From positions 76,886,119 to 76,950,118 of the forward strand of contig OZ025248.1 in NCBI GenBank assembly GCA_964019135.1: a stretch of DNA of 64,000 nucleotides, given 5' to 3'. The notes beneath the pieces are model-generated. The model had not been told where the DNA came from, made no database searches, and saw only the letters and a list, made by a program, of their open reading frames with translations. The stretch is from Arenicola marina. Taxonomy: Eukaryota > Annelida > Polychaeta > Arenicolidae. Below are positions 50,277-59,839 of the stretch, piece by piece. Every line of letters starts with the position of its first letter. Position 1 is the stretch's first letter. Made by a program: the position numbers and the translations under genes.

Positions 50277-52383
50277 GCCAACCATGAGGGTCACTCCGTG
50301 GCCCAGCAAGTAGCAGCCAACCATGAGGGTCACTCCGTAGCCCAGCAAGTAGCAGTCAACCATGAGGGTCACCCCGTGGCCCAGCAAGTAGCAGCCAACC
50401 ATGAGGGTCACCCCGTGGCCCAGCAAGTAGCAGCCAACCATGAGGGTCACTCCGTGGCCCAGCAAGTAGCAGCCAACCATGAGGGTCACCCCGTGGCCCA
50501 GCAAGTAGCAGCCAACGATGAGGGTCACTCCGTGGCCCAGCAAGTAGCAGCCAACCATGAGGGTCACCCCGTGGCCCAGCAAGTAGCAGCCAACCATGAG
50601 GGTCACCCCGTGGCCCAGCAAGTAGCAGCCAACCATGAGGGTCACTCCGTGGCCCAGCAAGTAGCAGCCAACCATGAGGGTCACTCCGTGGCTCAGCAAG
50701 TAGCAGCCAACCATGAGGGTCACCCCGTGGCCCAGCAAGTAGCAGCCAACCATGAGGGTCACCCCGTGGCCCAGCAAGTAGCAGCCAACGATGAGGGTCA
50801 CCCCGTGGCCCAGCAAGTAGCAGCCAACCATGAGGTTCACCCCGTGGCCCAGCAAGTAGCAGCCAACCATGAGGGTCACCCCGTGGCCCAGCAAGTAGCA
50901 GCCAACCATGAGGGTCACTCCGTGGCCCAGCAAGTAGCAGCCAACCATGAGGGTCACCCCGTGGCCCAGCAAGTAGCAGCCAACGATGAGGGTCACTCCG
51001 TGGCCCAGCAAGTAGCAGCCAACCATGAGGGTCACCCCGTGGCCCAGCAAGTAGCAGCCAACCATGAGGGTCACCCCGTGGCCCAGCAAGTAGCAGCCAA
51101 CCATGAGGGTCACTCCGTGGCCCAGCAAGTAGCAGCCAACCATGAGGGTCACTCCGTGGCCCAGCAAGTAGCAGCCAACCATGAGGGTCACCCCGTGGCC
51201 CAGCAAGTAGCAGCCAACCATGAGGGTCACCCCGTGGCCCAGCAAGTAGCAGCCAACCATGAGGATCACCCCGTGGCCCAGCAAGTAGCAGTCAACCATG
51301 AAGGTCACTCCGTGGCCCAGCAAGTAGCAGCCAACCATGAGGGTCACCCCGTGGCCCAGCAAGTAGCAGCCAACCATGAGGATCACCCCGTGGCCCAGCA
51401 AGTAGCAGCCAACCATGAGGGTCACTCCGTGGCCCAGCAAGTAGCAGCCAACCATGAGGGTCACTCCGTGGCCCAGCAAGTAGCAGTCAACCATGAGGGT
51501 CACCCCGTGGCCCAGCAAGTAGCAGCCAACCATGAGGGTCACTCCGTGGCCCAGCAAGTAGCAGCCAACCATGAGGGTCACTCCGTGGCTCAGCAAGTAG
51601 CAGCCAACCATGAGGGTCACCCCGTGGCCCAGCAAGTAGCAGCCAACCATGAGGGTCACCCCGTGGCCCAGCAAGTAGCAGCCAACCATGAGGATCACCC
51701 CGTGGCCCAGCAAGTAGCAGTCAACCATGAGGGTCACTCCGTGGCCCAGCAAGTAGCAGTCAACCATGAGGGTCACTCCGTGGCCCAGCAAGTAGCAGCC
51801 AACCATGAGGATCACCCCGTGGCCCAGCAAGTAGCAGCCAACCATGAGGGTCACCCCGTGGCCCAGCAAGTAGCAGTCAACCATGAGGGTCACCCCGTGG
51901 CCCAGCAAGTAGCGGCCAACCATGAGGGTCACCCCGTGGCCCAACAAGTAGCAGTCAACCATGAGGGTCACCCCGTGGCCCAGCAAGTAGCAGTCAACCA
52001 TGAGGGTCACTCCGTGGCCCAGCAAGTAGCAGCCAACCATGAGGGTCACCCCGTGGCCCAGCAAGTAGCAGCCAACCATGAGGGTCACTCCGTGGCCCAG
52101 CAAGTAGCAGCCAACCATGAGGGTCACTCCGTGGCCCAGCAAGTAGCAGCCAACCATGAGGGTCACTCCGTGGCCCAGCAAGTAGCAGCCAACCATGAGG
52201 GTCACCCCGTGGCCCAGCAAGTAGCAGCCAACCATGAGGGTCACCCCGTGGCCCAGCAAGTAGCAGTCAACCATGAGGATCACCCCGTGGCCCAGCAAGT
52301 AGCAGTCAACCATGAGGGTCACCCCGTGGCCCAGCAAGTAGCAGTCAACCATGAGGGTCACCCCGTGGCCCAGCAAGTAGCAC
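50277..52383. repeat. 39-bp minisatellite, about 54 copies (2.1 kb)
   Basis: Unit contains CCAACCATGAGGGTCACTCC and GTGGCCCAGCAAGTAGCAG. Very homogeneous, with CTCC/CCCC and GCCAAC/GTCAAC variants. Block copying is evident: a 13-unit pattern beginning near 50500 recurs near 50980. Open frames of 744 (plus) and 722 (minus) codons are artefacts of the unit length. Confidence 0.97.
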
Positions 52384-53849
52384 GTAGTGTCGAGTGTGCT
52401 CTGCTAGGCTAGCCGATGCGTGGTTCGAATGCAGCCTGTGCAATTGTCCGTTTGTGGGCTAAAGATCCCATGGCTTTCTACGCCGCCTATTTTTTTCCCC
52501 GACTAGATCCCTGTTGTTTTTTTTCAAAAAGTGACGACCGTGGGGAGCAAATAGGGATCGCTTCCATCAATAAATGTAAGAAAAGAATGAACAGTATAGC
52601 TTGCCTTCATCTGGACTTGTAACGCACTATCATATACTCTAATGTTCGACGCTTTATCGACTGAGCTCTGAAAGAAGACGTTTAAATGGACCTGCCTCCG
52701 ACCACACGAACGGTGCATGAGGCCCCGGTTCGATATATTTTGTTGCAATAGTATAATTTATATCAAAAAATTATTTGCAAGGCGTTCGACAGTATGTCTG
52801 CAACTTTGGCAGGTTTTCAGTTATGTTCACTCTTTCCAAGGATAAACCAAGTTTTTCAGCTTTAACGCGGTTTATGATCTTAATTGCACAAAGGGCTTAC
52901 CATCCATGTGCTGGTGAGATGTAACGGTGGGGCCCGTATTACAACGTAAGACTAGCAGAGCAAATGCCGTTCACTTACTAAGCCCCTTACTACTGCTCGA
53001 TGGATGGACCGTTACTCCATAATCAGTTGTCTACATCTATATATCGCACCCTCGAACCACAAGTGGAATACCTTGTAGATGTCATTGTAGGCATAAGACT
53101 GACATGAAAATCTTATTACAACAGAACCTACCGGCCGAAGAAGCCTTTTGTGATTCACATATGTCAGCCCGTTGCTGATTATTAAATGGACGTGTACTAA
53201 AAGGGGTACATCAGTTGCTGCACTTGTGTTGCTCTAGTACTGGTCTGTTTGACAGGCTGCACGAATAAAGTGTTTACGGCCAATCTCGCGTGACAAGTTA
53301 CATATACATACAAGCAGGCAATGAACACTCCGTCGCCTTTTAAAATTGGCACCATTACCGCCCTAACTAGCTGTCGCCCCCGATGTTTCTACATGTACCC
53401 CCCACTGTCGCGCAGCGAAACCACGCTGTTGGGGAGCATTTCTACGGTTCGCCCTTCTTTCTCCGGTCTACACATTTACATATTGGTGAAAAGGCTAACT
53501 TTGCCACACACAAAAAACAGACGTACAAAAGGAGATACTGCCTGTTTTATGGCAGTGTTCCGTACGTTCGCTGCAAGAAGCCCTTATCGAAACAGTCGCT
53601 GCACTTCAGTCCCGCACTTGGTCGTAAATAGTACTCCCTGTCCCGGACATCCTGGGATATGCGTGAGGTAGGGGGGTGGGGGGGGGGGGGTTGTAACATC
53701 CCCAATATTTCTCTCCAAAGTGGCCAGTCCTAACAGTTATCCACTGGTTCAGTCAATATTCATGTTAACCGGTCAAATGCCAACGTGTAGGAACTTTCTC
53801 CCACTGCAGAGACGAGACATTTACATGGCGGCCCCCTGTTACACCAGAG
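52384..53849. other. Intronic DNA, no gene confirmed
   Basis: Contains a tRNA-like relic (52604-52675). At 53321-53671 two overlapping plus-strand frames contain KKQTYKRRYC and CPGHPGICV, which faintly recall the cysteine-rich tail of piggyBac-type transposases but are in different frames. Not called. Confidence 0.4.
52604..52675 (-). pseudogene. tRNA-like relic
   Basis: Read leftward: an A-box-like GAGCTCAGTCGATAAAGC (52668-52651) and a B-box-like GTTACAAGTCC (52623-52613) at tRNA spacing. Flanking CTTTCA and TGAAGG could pair as an acceptor stem. The anticodon stem does not pair, so it is a dead tRNA or a tRNA-derived SINE head. Confidence 0.42.
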
Positions 53850-54085
53850 AGTGGCGGATCCAGGGTGGGGGGGGGGCATGTGCCCCCCCGTTTCGCTTGA
53901 AAATAAGCGAAAAAAAGAAGAAAAAGGGGCACAGTCACTATTCTTTCTACACAACCTCACCAGCACCCACCCCCCCCCCCCTGTCCCTGTCTCGCAAGTT
54001 TCTTACTGGATCGACGTCTGGATAGTCCTCATATTAACAAAGGTGCCCCCCCCCACCCTTTTGTAGACCACTGCATCCGCCATTG
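53850..54085. mobile_element. hAT-like non-autonomous element, copy B
   Basis: The left end is AGTGGCGGATCCAGG and the right end, reverse-complemented, is AATGGCGGATGCAGTGG. The interior has CTTGAAAATAAGCGAAAAAA, matching the element at 15054. C-rich runs and no open frame of note. Confidence 0.58.
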
Positions 54086-54654
54086 CCAGACCGGATGGAA
54101 CGTATTTGATTGCACGTACAGGCTTTGTCAATTCGGTTATGGTCGGGCGGGGGTTACAGTTGACAACGAAACCTTAACGCACACAAACATGCGGGTCCTA
54201 GCGGCAGAATTAACTGGGTTTTTAGAATGATAATCCATGCGGATAACGGCATGATTGTTTGACATCTTACGATATAGGGGGACAGCTTGTTTTCAGACAA
54301 TTCACAGCAACCCTCTGTGCCCTTTTCCCACAGAGATAACTATATCAGTGTCGTTTCAGACAGTCTTCGACCCTGACCTTATATCCTGTGATGACGATCA
54401 ATGATGAGGACTTGCCAGCGACAACGAGGAAGCTAATCTAAATGAATTAAGAGACTTTGAGGTAACTTTGGAGGATGATAAATGATGTTGGACTGGGCGA
54501 TCGATAACATCACCTTTCTAATTCAAGATCGAGTAATTGGGCAAGACAGCAAGAATTAATCTGCAAAATTTCTCACCTATCTCGATAATGTCCTAAACTG
54601 GTTGTTAAATTGCAGGCCAAAGTATAATTATAATAGCTACTTTTTGTCACATAG
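54086..54654. other. Unique intronic spacer
   Basis: AT-rich. Nothing recognised. Confidence 0.5.
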
Positions 54655-54885
54655 ATATGAACACCTATAATATACATATCAACACCCAAAATATAGATAT
54701 CAACACCCATAATATAGATTATCAATACCTACAATATAGATATCAGCACCCATAATATAGATTATCAATACCTACAATATAGATATCAACACCCATAATA
54801 TAGATTATCAATACCTACAATATAGATATCAGCACCCATAATATAGATTATCACTACCTACAATATAGATATCAACACATATATA
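54655..54885. repeat. 43-bp AT-rich minisatellite, about 5 copies
   Basis: Unit contains ATCAATACCTACAATATAGA and TATCAACACCCATAATATAG. The left copies are shorter, about 25-bp versions. Confidence 0.9.
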
Positions 54886-54909
54886 GACCTCCTGGGTGTG
54901 CTCTAGCAT

Positions 54910-56320
54910 TTCATTTCAGTTAGCCACTGTGGCTAAACACCTTTAATTTTCTTTAGCCACACACAGATCCCATTAGCCACATATATGTTTTCCCCCACTA
55001 AAAACATTGTGTTCACAAGGCAAATCACACTTTCGGACGCAATGCACCATGGGATCCTTTCAGGATAAGCAATGCCACATCCACGTGGACGAGCGAAGTG
55101 ATGAATGCCCGGGGGCGCTATTATAAAATGGGGGGGAGGTCCCGGGTGCCCTGTCATGCCGGAGAGAGCAGACAGATTTCTTTGGGCCAATGAGAGCCAC
55201 ATCACTGCGGGCAATTTTACGCCCCCAAGGCATACCATTTTAGCCAATTGTGTGAATAATACATAATTTGGCATGGAGTTTTGTGCTAATATTACAATAC
55301 AGTATTGTGCCTTTCAGTGCAGTGCTTAGGTATACCAATACCCTTATCCCTTTAAGACAAAATGTGCCATCAAAGTACTAGTTGAAGAACAATCTGGGTT
55401 CCATTCCTTAAAATAAAGCATGACAAATGAAAATGCTGACTTCACTAAGCCAGGAAAAAAAGCAAGTTCCAAAACATATTTTAAAATTAATGTAACAAGG
55501 AATTTGTTACATAACTTGGGGGTTTAGGAGTTCATACATACCAAGCTTTTACCTTTCACTCCTTAACCCTTTGCCAATACACAAGCAGCAAAGAAAGCAA
55601 GTGACTAGTTCAATGAAAATGATATAACATGAAAAGAGCACTAGCACACAGACAATGGAGTTAAATATAAATATATCAACTTTACATGTAATGTATAAGC
55701 TATCTATACTAATAACATGAAGGTGTCTAGCTGTTTGTCCAACCTATACACACTAATTACATGGACCAGCAGCTGCCTTGGATGTGTCAACAATGTCACT
55801 GGAGGTGGAGCAAATGGTGCGGCTAGTAAGTTTAAAAAGGGAAATGAAATGTTTGTTGCTTTAGGCCTGGTCACTGGGAGCAGGGGCAAGAGTTGCAGCT
55901 AGTAAGTTAAAAAGAAGGGAAAGGAACCAATTGTTGTTTTAGGCCTTTCTTGTGCATACAAGGGCTAAATTGGGCCAAGGAACTTCCAGGGACAATAAAT
56001 GATTTAGATGAAATATGCCTTAGACAAGGGAAAATTATGGTTTATCTTAAAAGAAAAAATACAAATAGTGTAAAAATCACGAGTTGCTCCATATGTTGTG
56101 GGTCAATCGCTGGACTCTTTACACAGTTTGTATTTCAGCCTTACATGAAATGGATTATACAACTAGGCAGGCTGCTTATATCTATAACCCAATTTGGATT
56201 TTTGTATGACATCATTCTATCTATGTAATGTCAATAAGGCAATGATGGTCTATTAACAGAGCTACAGGGCACAATAGAGTAATATTTAGCCATGGTGGAC
56301 AATTTTAGCCACCTTCAGAT
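54910..56320. mobile_element. Possible 1.4-kb DNA-transposon-like insertion
   Basis: The left 80 bp carry four copies of TTAGCCAC or its complement, including the palindrome TTAGCCACTGTGGCTAA. The right end carries TTTAGCCA and TTTTAGCCACC. Subterminal repeats of this kind are typical of hAT elements. The interior is AT-rich, different in style from its flanks, with an imperfect direct duplication of about 60 bp (55820 and 55885). No transposase frame seen. Ends and target duplication are not settled. Confidence 0.4.
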
Positions 56321-56407
56321 CAAATGCGTCTAAGTATGTATTGACATCTGAGTTCCAATAATATCAAATATTGCCATACTTCAGCCAATTGTTGCAATGA
56401 ATTACAG

Positions 56408-56608
56408 GTGCTGATGCAGGAATTTGAAAAGTGTCATTGGGGAGGGGGGGAGGGGTCTACCAATTTGTTTTACAATCAGGACGGGAGAGGGGGTCTACCA
56501 TCGGTTTGAGCCTTCTTCAAAAAGTGGGGTCCACGCTTCAGATAGCCTAAATTTTGCTTTAAAAACGATATTCAACATCAAAATGAGGGGAAGGATCCAC
56601 TCCTGCAT
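56408..56608. mobile_element. Short inverted-repeat element
   Basis: The left end is TGATGCAGGAATTTGAAAAG; the right end, reverse-complemented, is TTAATGCAGGAGTGGATCC. It has a G-rich interior and shares GGTCCAC and GGAATTT words with the fragment at 42250. Confidence 0.4.
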
Positions 56609-56943
56609 TAACACAGATACAGTGAAAAGGTAATTAAGGTATATAATTCTGTTCATCATAAAATATAGCCCCAAGGGACCCCAGGAACAGTTTCTCAGTT
56701 CTAGATAGGTACCAATCGGGGTCCCTCAGGGCTACATAAGATAATGCATCTATGTAAGACCAACCACAGACACAGTAAATCAGCGGAGCGCAGGGGGGCA
56801 CCTTAATATGAATTACATAAACGTGGGGTCCCTCCTCGCCTCCACTCCACCCCGGCGTCCTCGGATTTGTTTTGCCTGGGTGGCCAATATACTAATATAG
56901 TATAGTTGGTAGCGTAGTTGGTAATAAGGCTTTGGCTACTCAC

Positions 56944-57217
56944 GCACAACAACCGCTTTAGGGTTTGGCAGTTTATCCACACGCTTCTCCAAGCGACTGA
57001 TCCGTTTCTTTAACCGATCTGTCTTGTGGAGCACCTGATTACATTCCTTGGCAAGGTCCACAAACACGTCGTCAGCCAGGCACGACAGGCTGGCCAGTTG
57101 ACCTACCAGGCCCACCAACGAAGTGTTGCAAGTAATCCGAAAGTCGAACTGATTTTCCTTGGCTACCGTCTTTCGATTCAGCCGCACAGGCGTAACTATC
57201 CTTTTGGCCAACGGCAT
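56944..57217 (-). CDS. NHS: NHS-family protein, exon 1 (WAVE-homology domain)
   Basis: Read leftward from ATG at 57217: 91 codons plus one base, ending at the donor GTGAGT (56943-56938). The start MPLAKRIVTP with VRLNRKT matches the N-terminus shared by WAVE and NHS proteins (MPL/MPF-x-KR, then P-x-x-L-x-R). Residues about 30-60 (NTSLVGLVGQLASLSCLADD) correspond to the N-x-x-L-x-x-x-x-RQL-x-SL-x-x-x-A-x-D/I-F segment. Residues about 60-86 form a basic coiled coil (LKKRISRLEKRVDKL). This domain binds Abi and joins Scar/WAVE-type complexes in known members. NHS rather than WAVE is chosen because the next in-phase minus-strand exons carry NHS-only signatures. The start has no in-frame upstream alternative close by and sits 12 bases after a short upstream ORF. 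Confidence 0.83.
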
Positions 57218-57420
57218 TATCCACGTTTTTCACACGATGTCATTAATCGGGACCTTTCTTTCGGCCATTTCGACCGAATCGTATGTTGTGTGCCCCCAGC
57301 CATAAGCTCCAACACACACGCCCAGCGCCATCTTTAAACTAACTTTGGCAGTGGCTGGGCATGGGCTGTTACTTCACACGCAACTCTCCCTCTGTTCCAT
57401 AAGCCACGTCATGCTACTGG
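57218..57420 (-). promoter_or_regulatory. Probable 5' UTR and promoter-proximal region
   Basis: DNA just upstream of the exon 1 start. It contains AAAGATGGCGCTG (TISU/YY1-like) at 57334-57322, whose ATG opens the upstream ORF. No TATA box in a convincing place. The transcription start cannot be located from sequence. Confidence 0.4.
57230..57331 (-). CDS. Upstream ORF, 33 codons, before the NHS-family start
   Basis: ATG at 57331 lies in AAAGATGGCG, a strong initiation context. It reads MALGVCVGAYGWGH and continues to a TGA at 57232-57230, leaving 12 bases before the main ATG. If the transcript starts upstream of 57331 it could lower translation of the main frame. If transcription starts downstream, it is not in the mRNA. 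Confidence 0.35.
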   Translation of the reverse strand: MALGVCVGAYGWGHTTYDSVEMAERKVPINDIV

Positions 57421-59000
57421 GTCAGAAGACCCATAGTTTAATGATGCCTGAGTGTTAGAATAACTATTTTTTTGTCAAATAGTTGTTGAATATCTTAACA
57501 CTTTTCATTAATACGCATGACATTGGCAAAATTAAATCAACTTAAGTCAAAATGGCACGGAAGATATTTCGTCAAGGGGGTGTGCGTTCACGAGGTTGAA
57601 CAGTCGCACTCGATTGCGGCCCGTGTCATTGGCCAGGCAGCTTCCGGTCTACCTGAGTCGTTGACCAATCATGTCTCGTGTCAGACTTGAAAGACGGTGA
57701 TTGGGGCTTGCTCAATGTTCATCAGGTGAGGTGCAACTGAGGGTGAGGATGAAGAAATTAAACAACAATTTCGATCGGGTGTGCATGCCATACAAATACA
57801 AATAGTAATACAAATACGAACACTAAGATTTTCTAATAAACGATACACATAAAACTATATATACTTACTTGCACAAATGCTCCCGAAAGACAGTCGCGGA
57901 AACCGCATATATGATATATAGCACATGAGAGAAAAATACGGAGGATTGCCTGATTTCCTCCTCAGGCACGGACCGCCCCCCACCCCCCACTTCCCTAGGG
58001 GACATACGCCAACACCAACATCCCCCTCCCTCGCTTCACACGATATAAGAGGTTGGCCTATAGGGTCGGACATGTGACATGAATTTATTTCAATGAAAAC
58101 ATCGGTGACTCTAAGTCTGACTGACAGTTTGGCGTGAAAAGGAAACGTAATGTGTAACAATAATTATAGAATTCCCGCCAATTTCTGCTATTTTGAATAT
58201 GATGTTAAATGAAAGATAAACAATCAATCTTAAGAAAACATCCACACCAAATAATTGACACGGGCCCCTTCAGTGGAGACAAATTCCGGTTTCTTTTAAA
58301 GCAGCCTACTTACATACGCCATCTTAGATTTTTTTCATCTTAGAAACAAGACTAATATGATGCATATGTTTTATATCTCTTTGAGTCTGTAAAACAACCA
58401 TTTCGATATAAAATGGCGCGGTTTATTTATATCGCGCGCCGACGTCCTAGCGAGCCGCGGTCGACATCACACAGAATACCAAACAGCGAACAAGCGCCCA
58501 GGGATATAAAGCCGGCCACTAACTTCTGCTCTGGTGAACAAATTTACTTCTCTCCGGATAGCCCACAGGTTTTCAGGATTAAAATTCAAGACAGAATATA
58601 ATTATTTGACACAGAGAAGAGGTTGGTAATACCAAAAAATACAGAATATATTAATTTAATGTGTTTTCGTAAATTGTGGTTTTAGACGCTGGGGCATATC
58701 ATGAACTTTTTGCATCGCGTCTATTTGAATATATGAGACAATAACTCTTTAGTTTCAGGCATGTACAAGTGCTTTCATCAAGGATGGAATATGGAGTATC
58801 GCCCCCCCACCCCGCCTGCCCCCAATAGAGTCTATCCCTCGGAAGTTTTTGCTCTTATAAACCTTAGATTTCTTCATTTCCATGCGTCTTAATTCCCGAA
58901 TTTCTGCTTCTTAGAAGTCACTGTCTCCTTCAGAAACGCCACGCAGCGTCATGTGAGCGAATACCGGTATGGTTGAAGTCAAACTTCAAACTGTATATTT
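57421..59000. other. 5' flank of the gene, no second gene confirmed
   Basis: AT-rich. A plus-strand ATGGCGCGG at 58413 opens a 62-codon frame with no known domain. A CGCCATCTTA motif lies at 58317-58326. Nothing else recognised. Confidence 0.4.
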
Positions 59001-59001
59001 A

Positions 59002-59242
59002 GGGGTCTGGAAGGGGTAAATGGCGACACGCGAAAGAGACATTTGAAAAATCGACAATCGACATTGACCCCCTAATTCCGACACTGAGGATCTGAAAATG
59101 TCACATCGACACAGATTTTGGAAAAAAAAGACTAAACTGACAAGGAATGTGGTGAAAATTCGACATTCCACACGGAGGAGTTTGAAAAATCGACACTGGC
59201 CACTGGGCACTGGACCCCCACCCCGCTCCCCTTCCAGACCCC
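59002..59242. mobile_element. TA-flanked MITE (Tc1/mariner-type ends)
   Basis: 241 bp with perfect 15-bp terminal inverted repeats GGGGTCTGGAAGGGG, bordered on both sides by TA (59000-59001 and 59243-59244). Internal repeats of TTTGAAAAATCGACA occur near both ends. No coding capacity. The TA duplication and perfect ends imply a fairly recent insertion. Confidence 0.75.
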
Positions 59243-59244
59243 TA

Positions 59245-59839
59245 TACTTCATTCTACTAAGTTATTACACCTAACCCTAACCCTCGTCACTATAGGATTT
59301 TCGGTTCTGACAAAAGACGTTCACTTCTGGAATACTATGACATGATCACAAGTAAAGTTCACTTTTTGCTAACTTCTTTTAGAATGTCATGTTTGATCAT
59401 ATATGTTCTGTGAAATTAGTCAACTAATATTAATATAATATTATATAATATAATAATATAATTAATAAAATCGTAAGGAAGCTCAGTTCGTTCAGTTCGA
59501 AGGCCGGTGGGATAGGTGAGGAGGAATCATTGTATCAATGTAGCTCGCGTAATACTGACGCCCATCATTAATTATTACTGATAGTCCATATAGTGGGTCT
59601 AGCAGGGAAACCCGTCTCGGGGTTTTCTTGGGCCAACCCCAGGCACACGGATGTTTGGAAAACGGCGGCCCAAAAACAGTGCTCCACGGCCCACGTGATG
59701 GAGACGTTATGATCCAGCATCACGCCTACTGCGTACATAGATATAGCCTACAGACCCTTCGGAAGCAAAATTCAAGCGGAACGAGGCGGGACGCAGTCAG
59801 CAGGTCTGGCTTGAATATCACCACTGCACGTTTGATGGA
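59245..59839. other. Spacer with a TTAGGG remnant
   Basis: CCTAACCCTAACCCT at 59270-59284 is a short telomere-type run on the minus strand. AT-dinucleotide-rich stretch at 59428-59470. No gene recognised. Confidence 0.5.

Larger units (their letters stand above)
11095..56943 (-). other. Intron 1 of the NHS-family gene (45.8 kb)
   Basis: Spans from the exon 1 donor GTGAGT (56943-56938) to the exon 2 acceptor TTAG (11098-11095). About 20 kb is minisatellite in around 20 arrays, listed separately. It also contains transposon-like elements, CTCF-like motif matches, ZNF143/YY1-like motif pairs and a candidate alternative first exon. Long first introns that host alternative promoters are known for vertebrate NHS genes. 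Confidence 0.75.

Noticed and set aside
50178-52412. 744-codon plus and 722-codon minus frames with an ANHEGHPVAQQV repeat
   Set aside because: Repeat artefact; the non-repeat first 30 codons match nothing I know.
52425-52445. GGTTCGAAT word suggesting a tRNA B box
   Set aside because: No A box at the right distance upstream and no pairing T-stem.
53321-53680. Possible piggyBac-type transposase C-terminal remnant (KKQTYKRRYC and CPGHPGICV)
   Set aside because: The two motifs are in different frames, cysteine spacing is not that of the family, and no terminal repeats were found.
56944-57217. Reading exon 1 as WAVE/SCAR itself
   Set aside because: The domain is shared, but the next in-phase minus-strand exons carry NHS-specific motifs; WAVE lacks LPTPEE and the R-R-x-T-I-S-G-V-P motif.
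58413-58601. 62-codon plus frame starting ATGGCGCGG after ATATAAA
   Set aside because: Attractive start context, but the product is low in recognisable features and no donor or downstream exon was identified.
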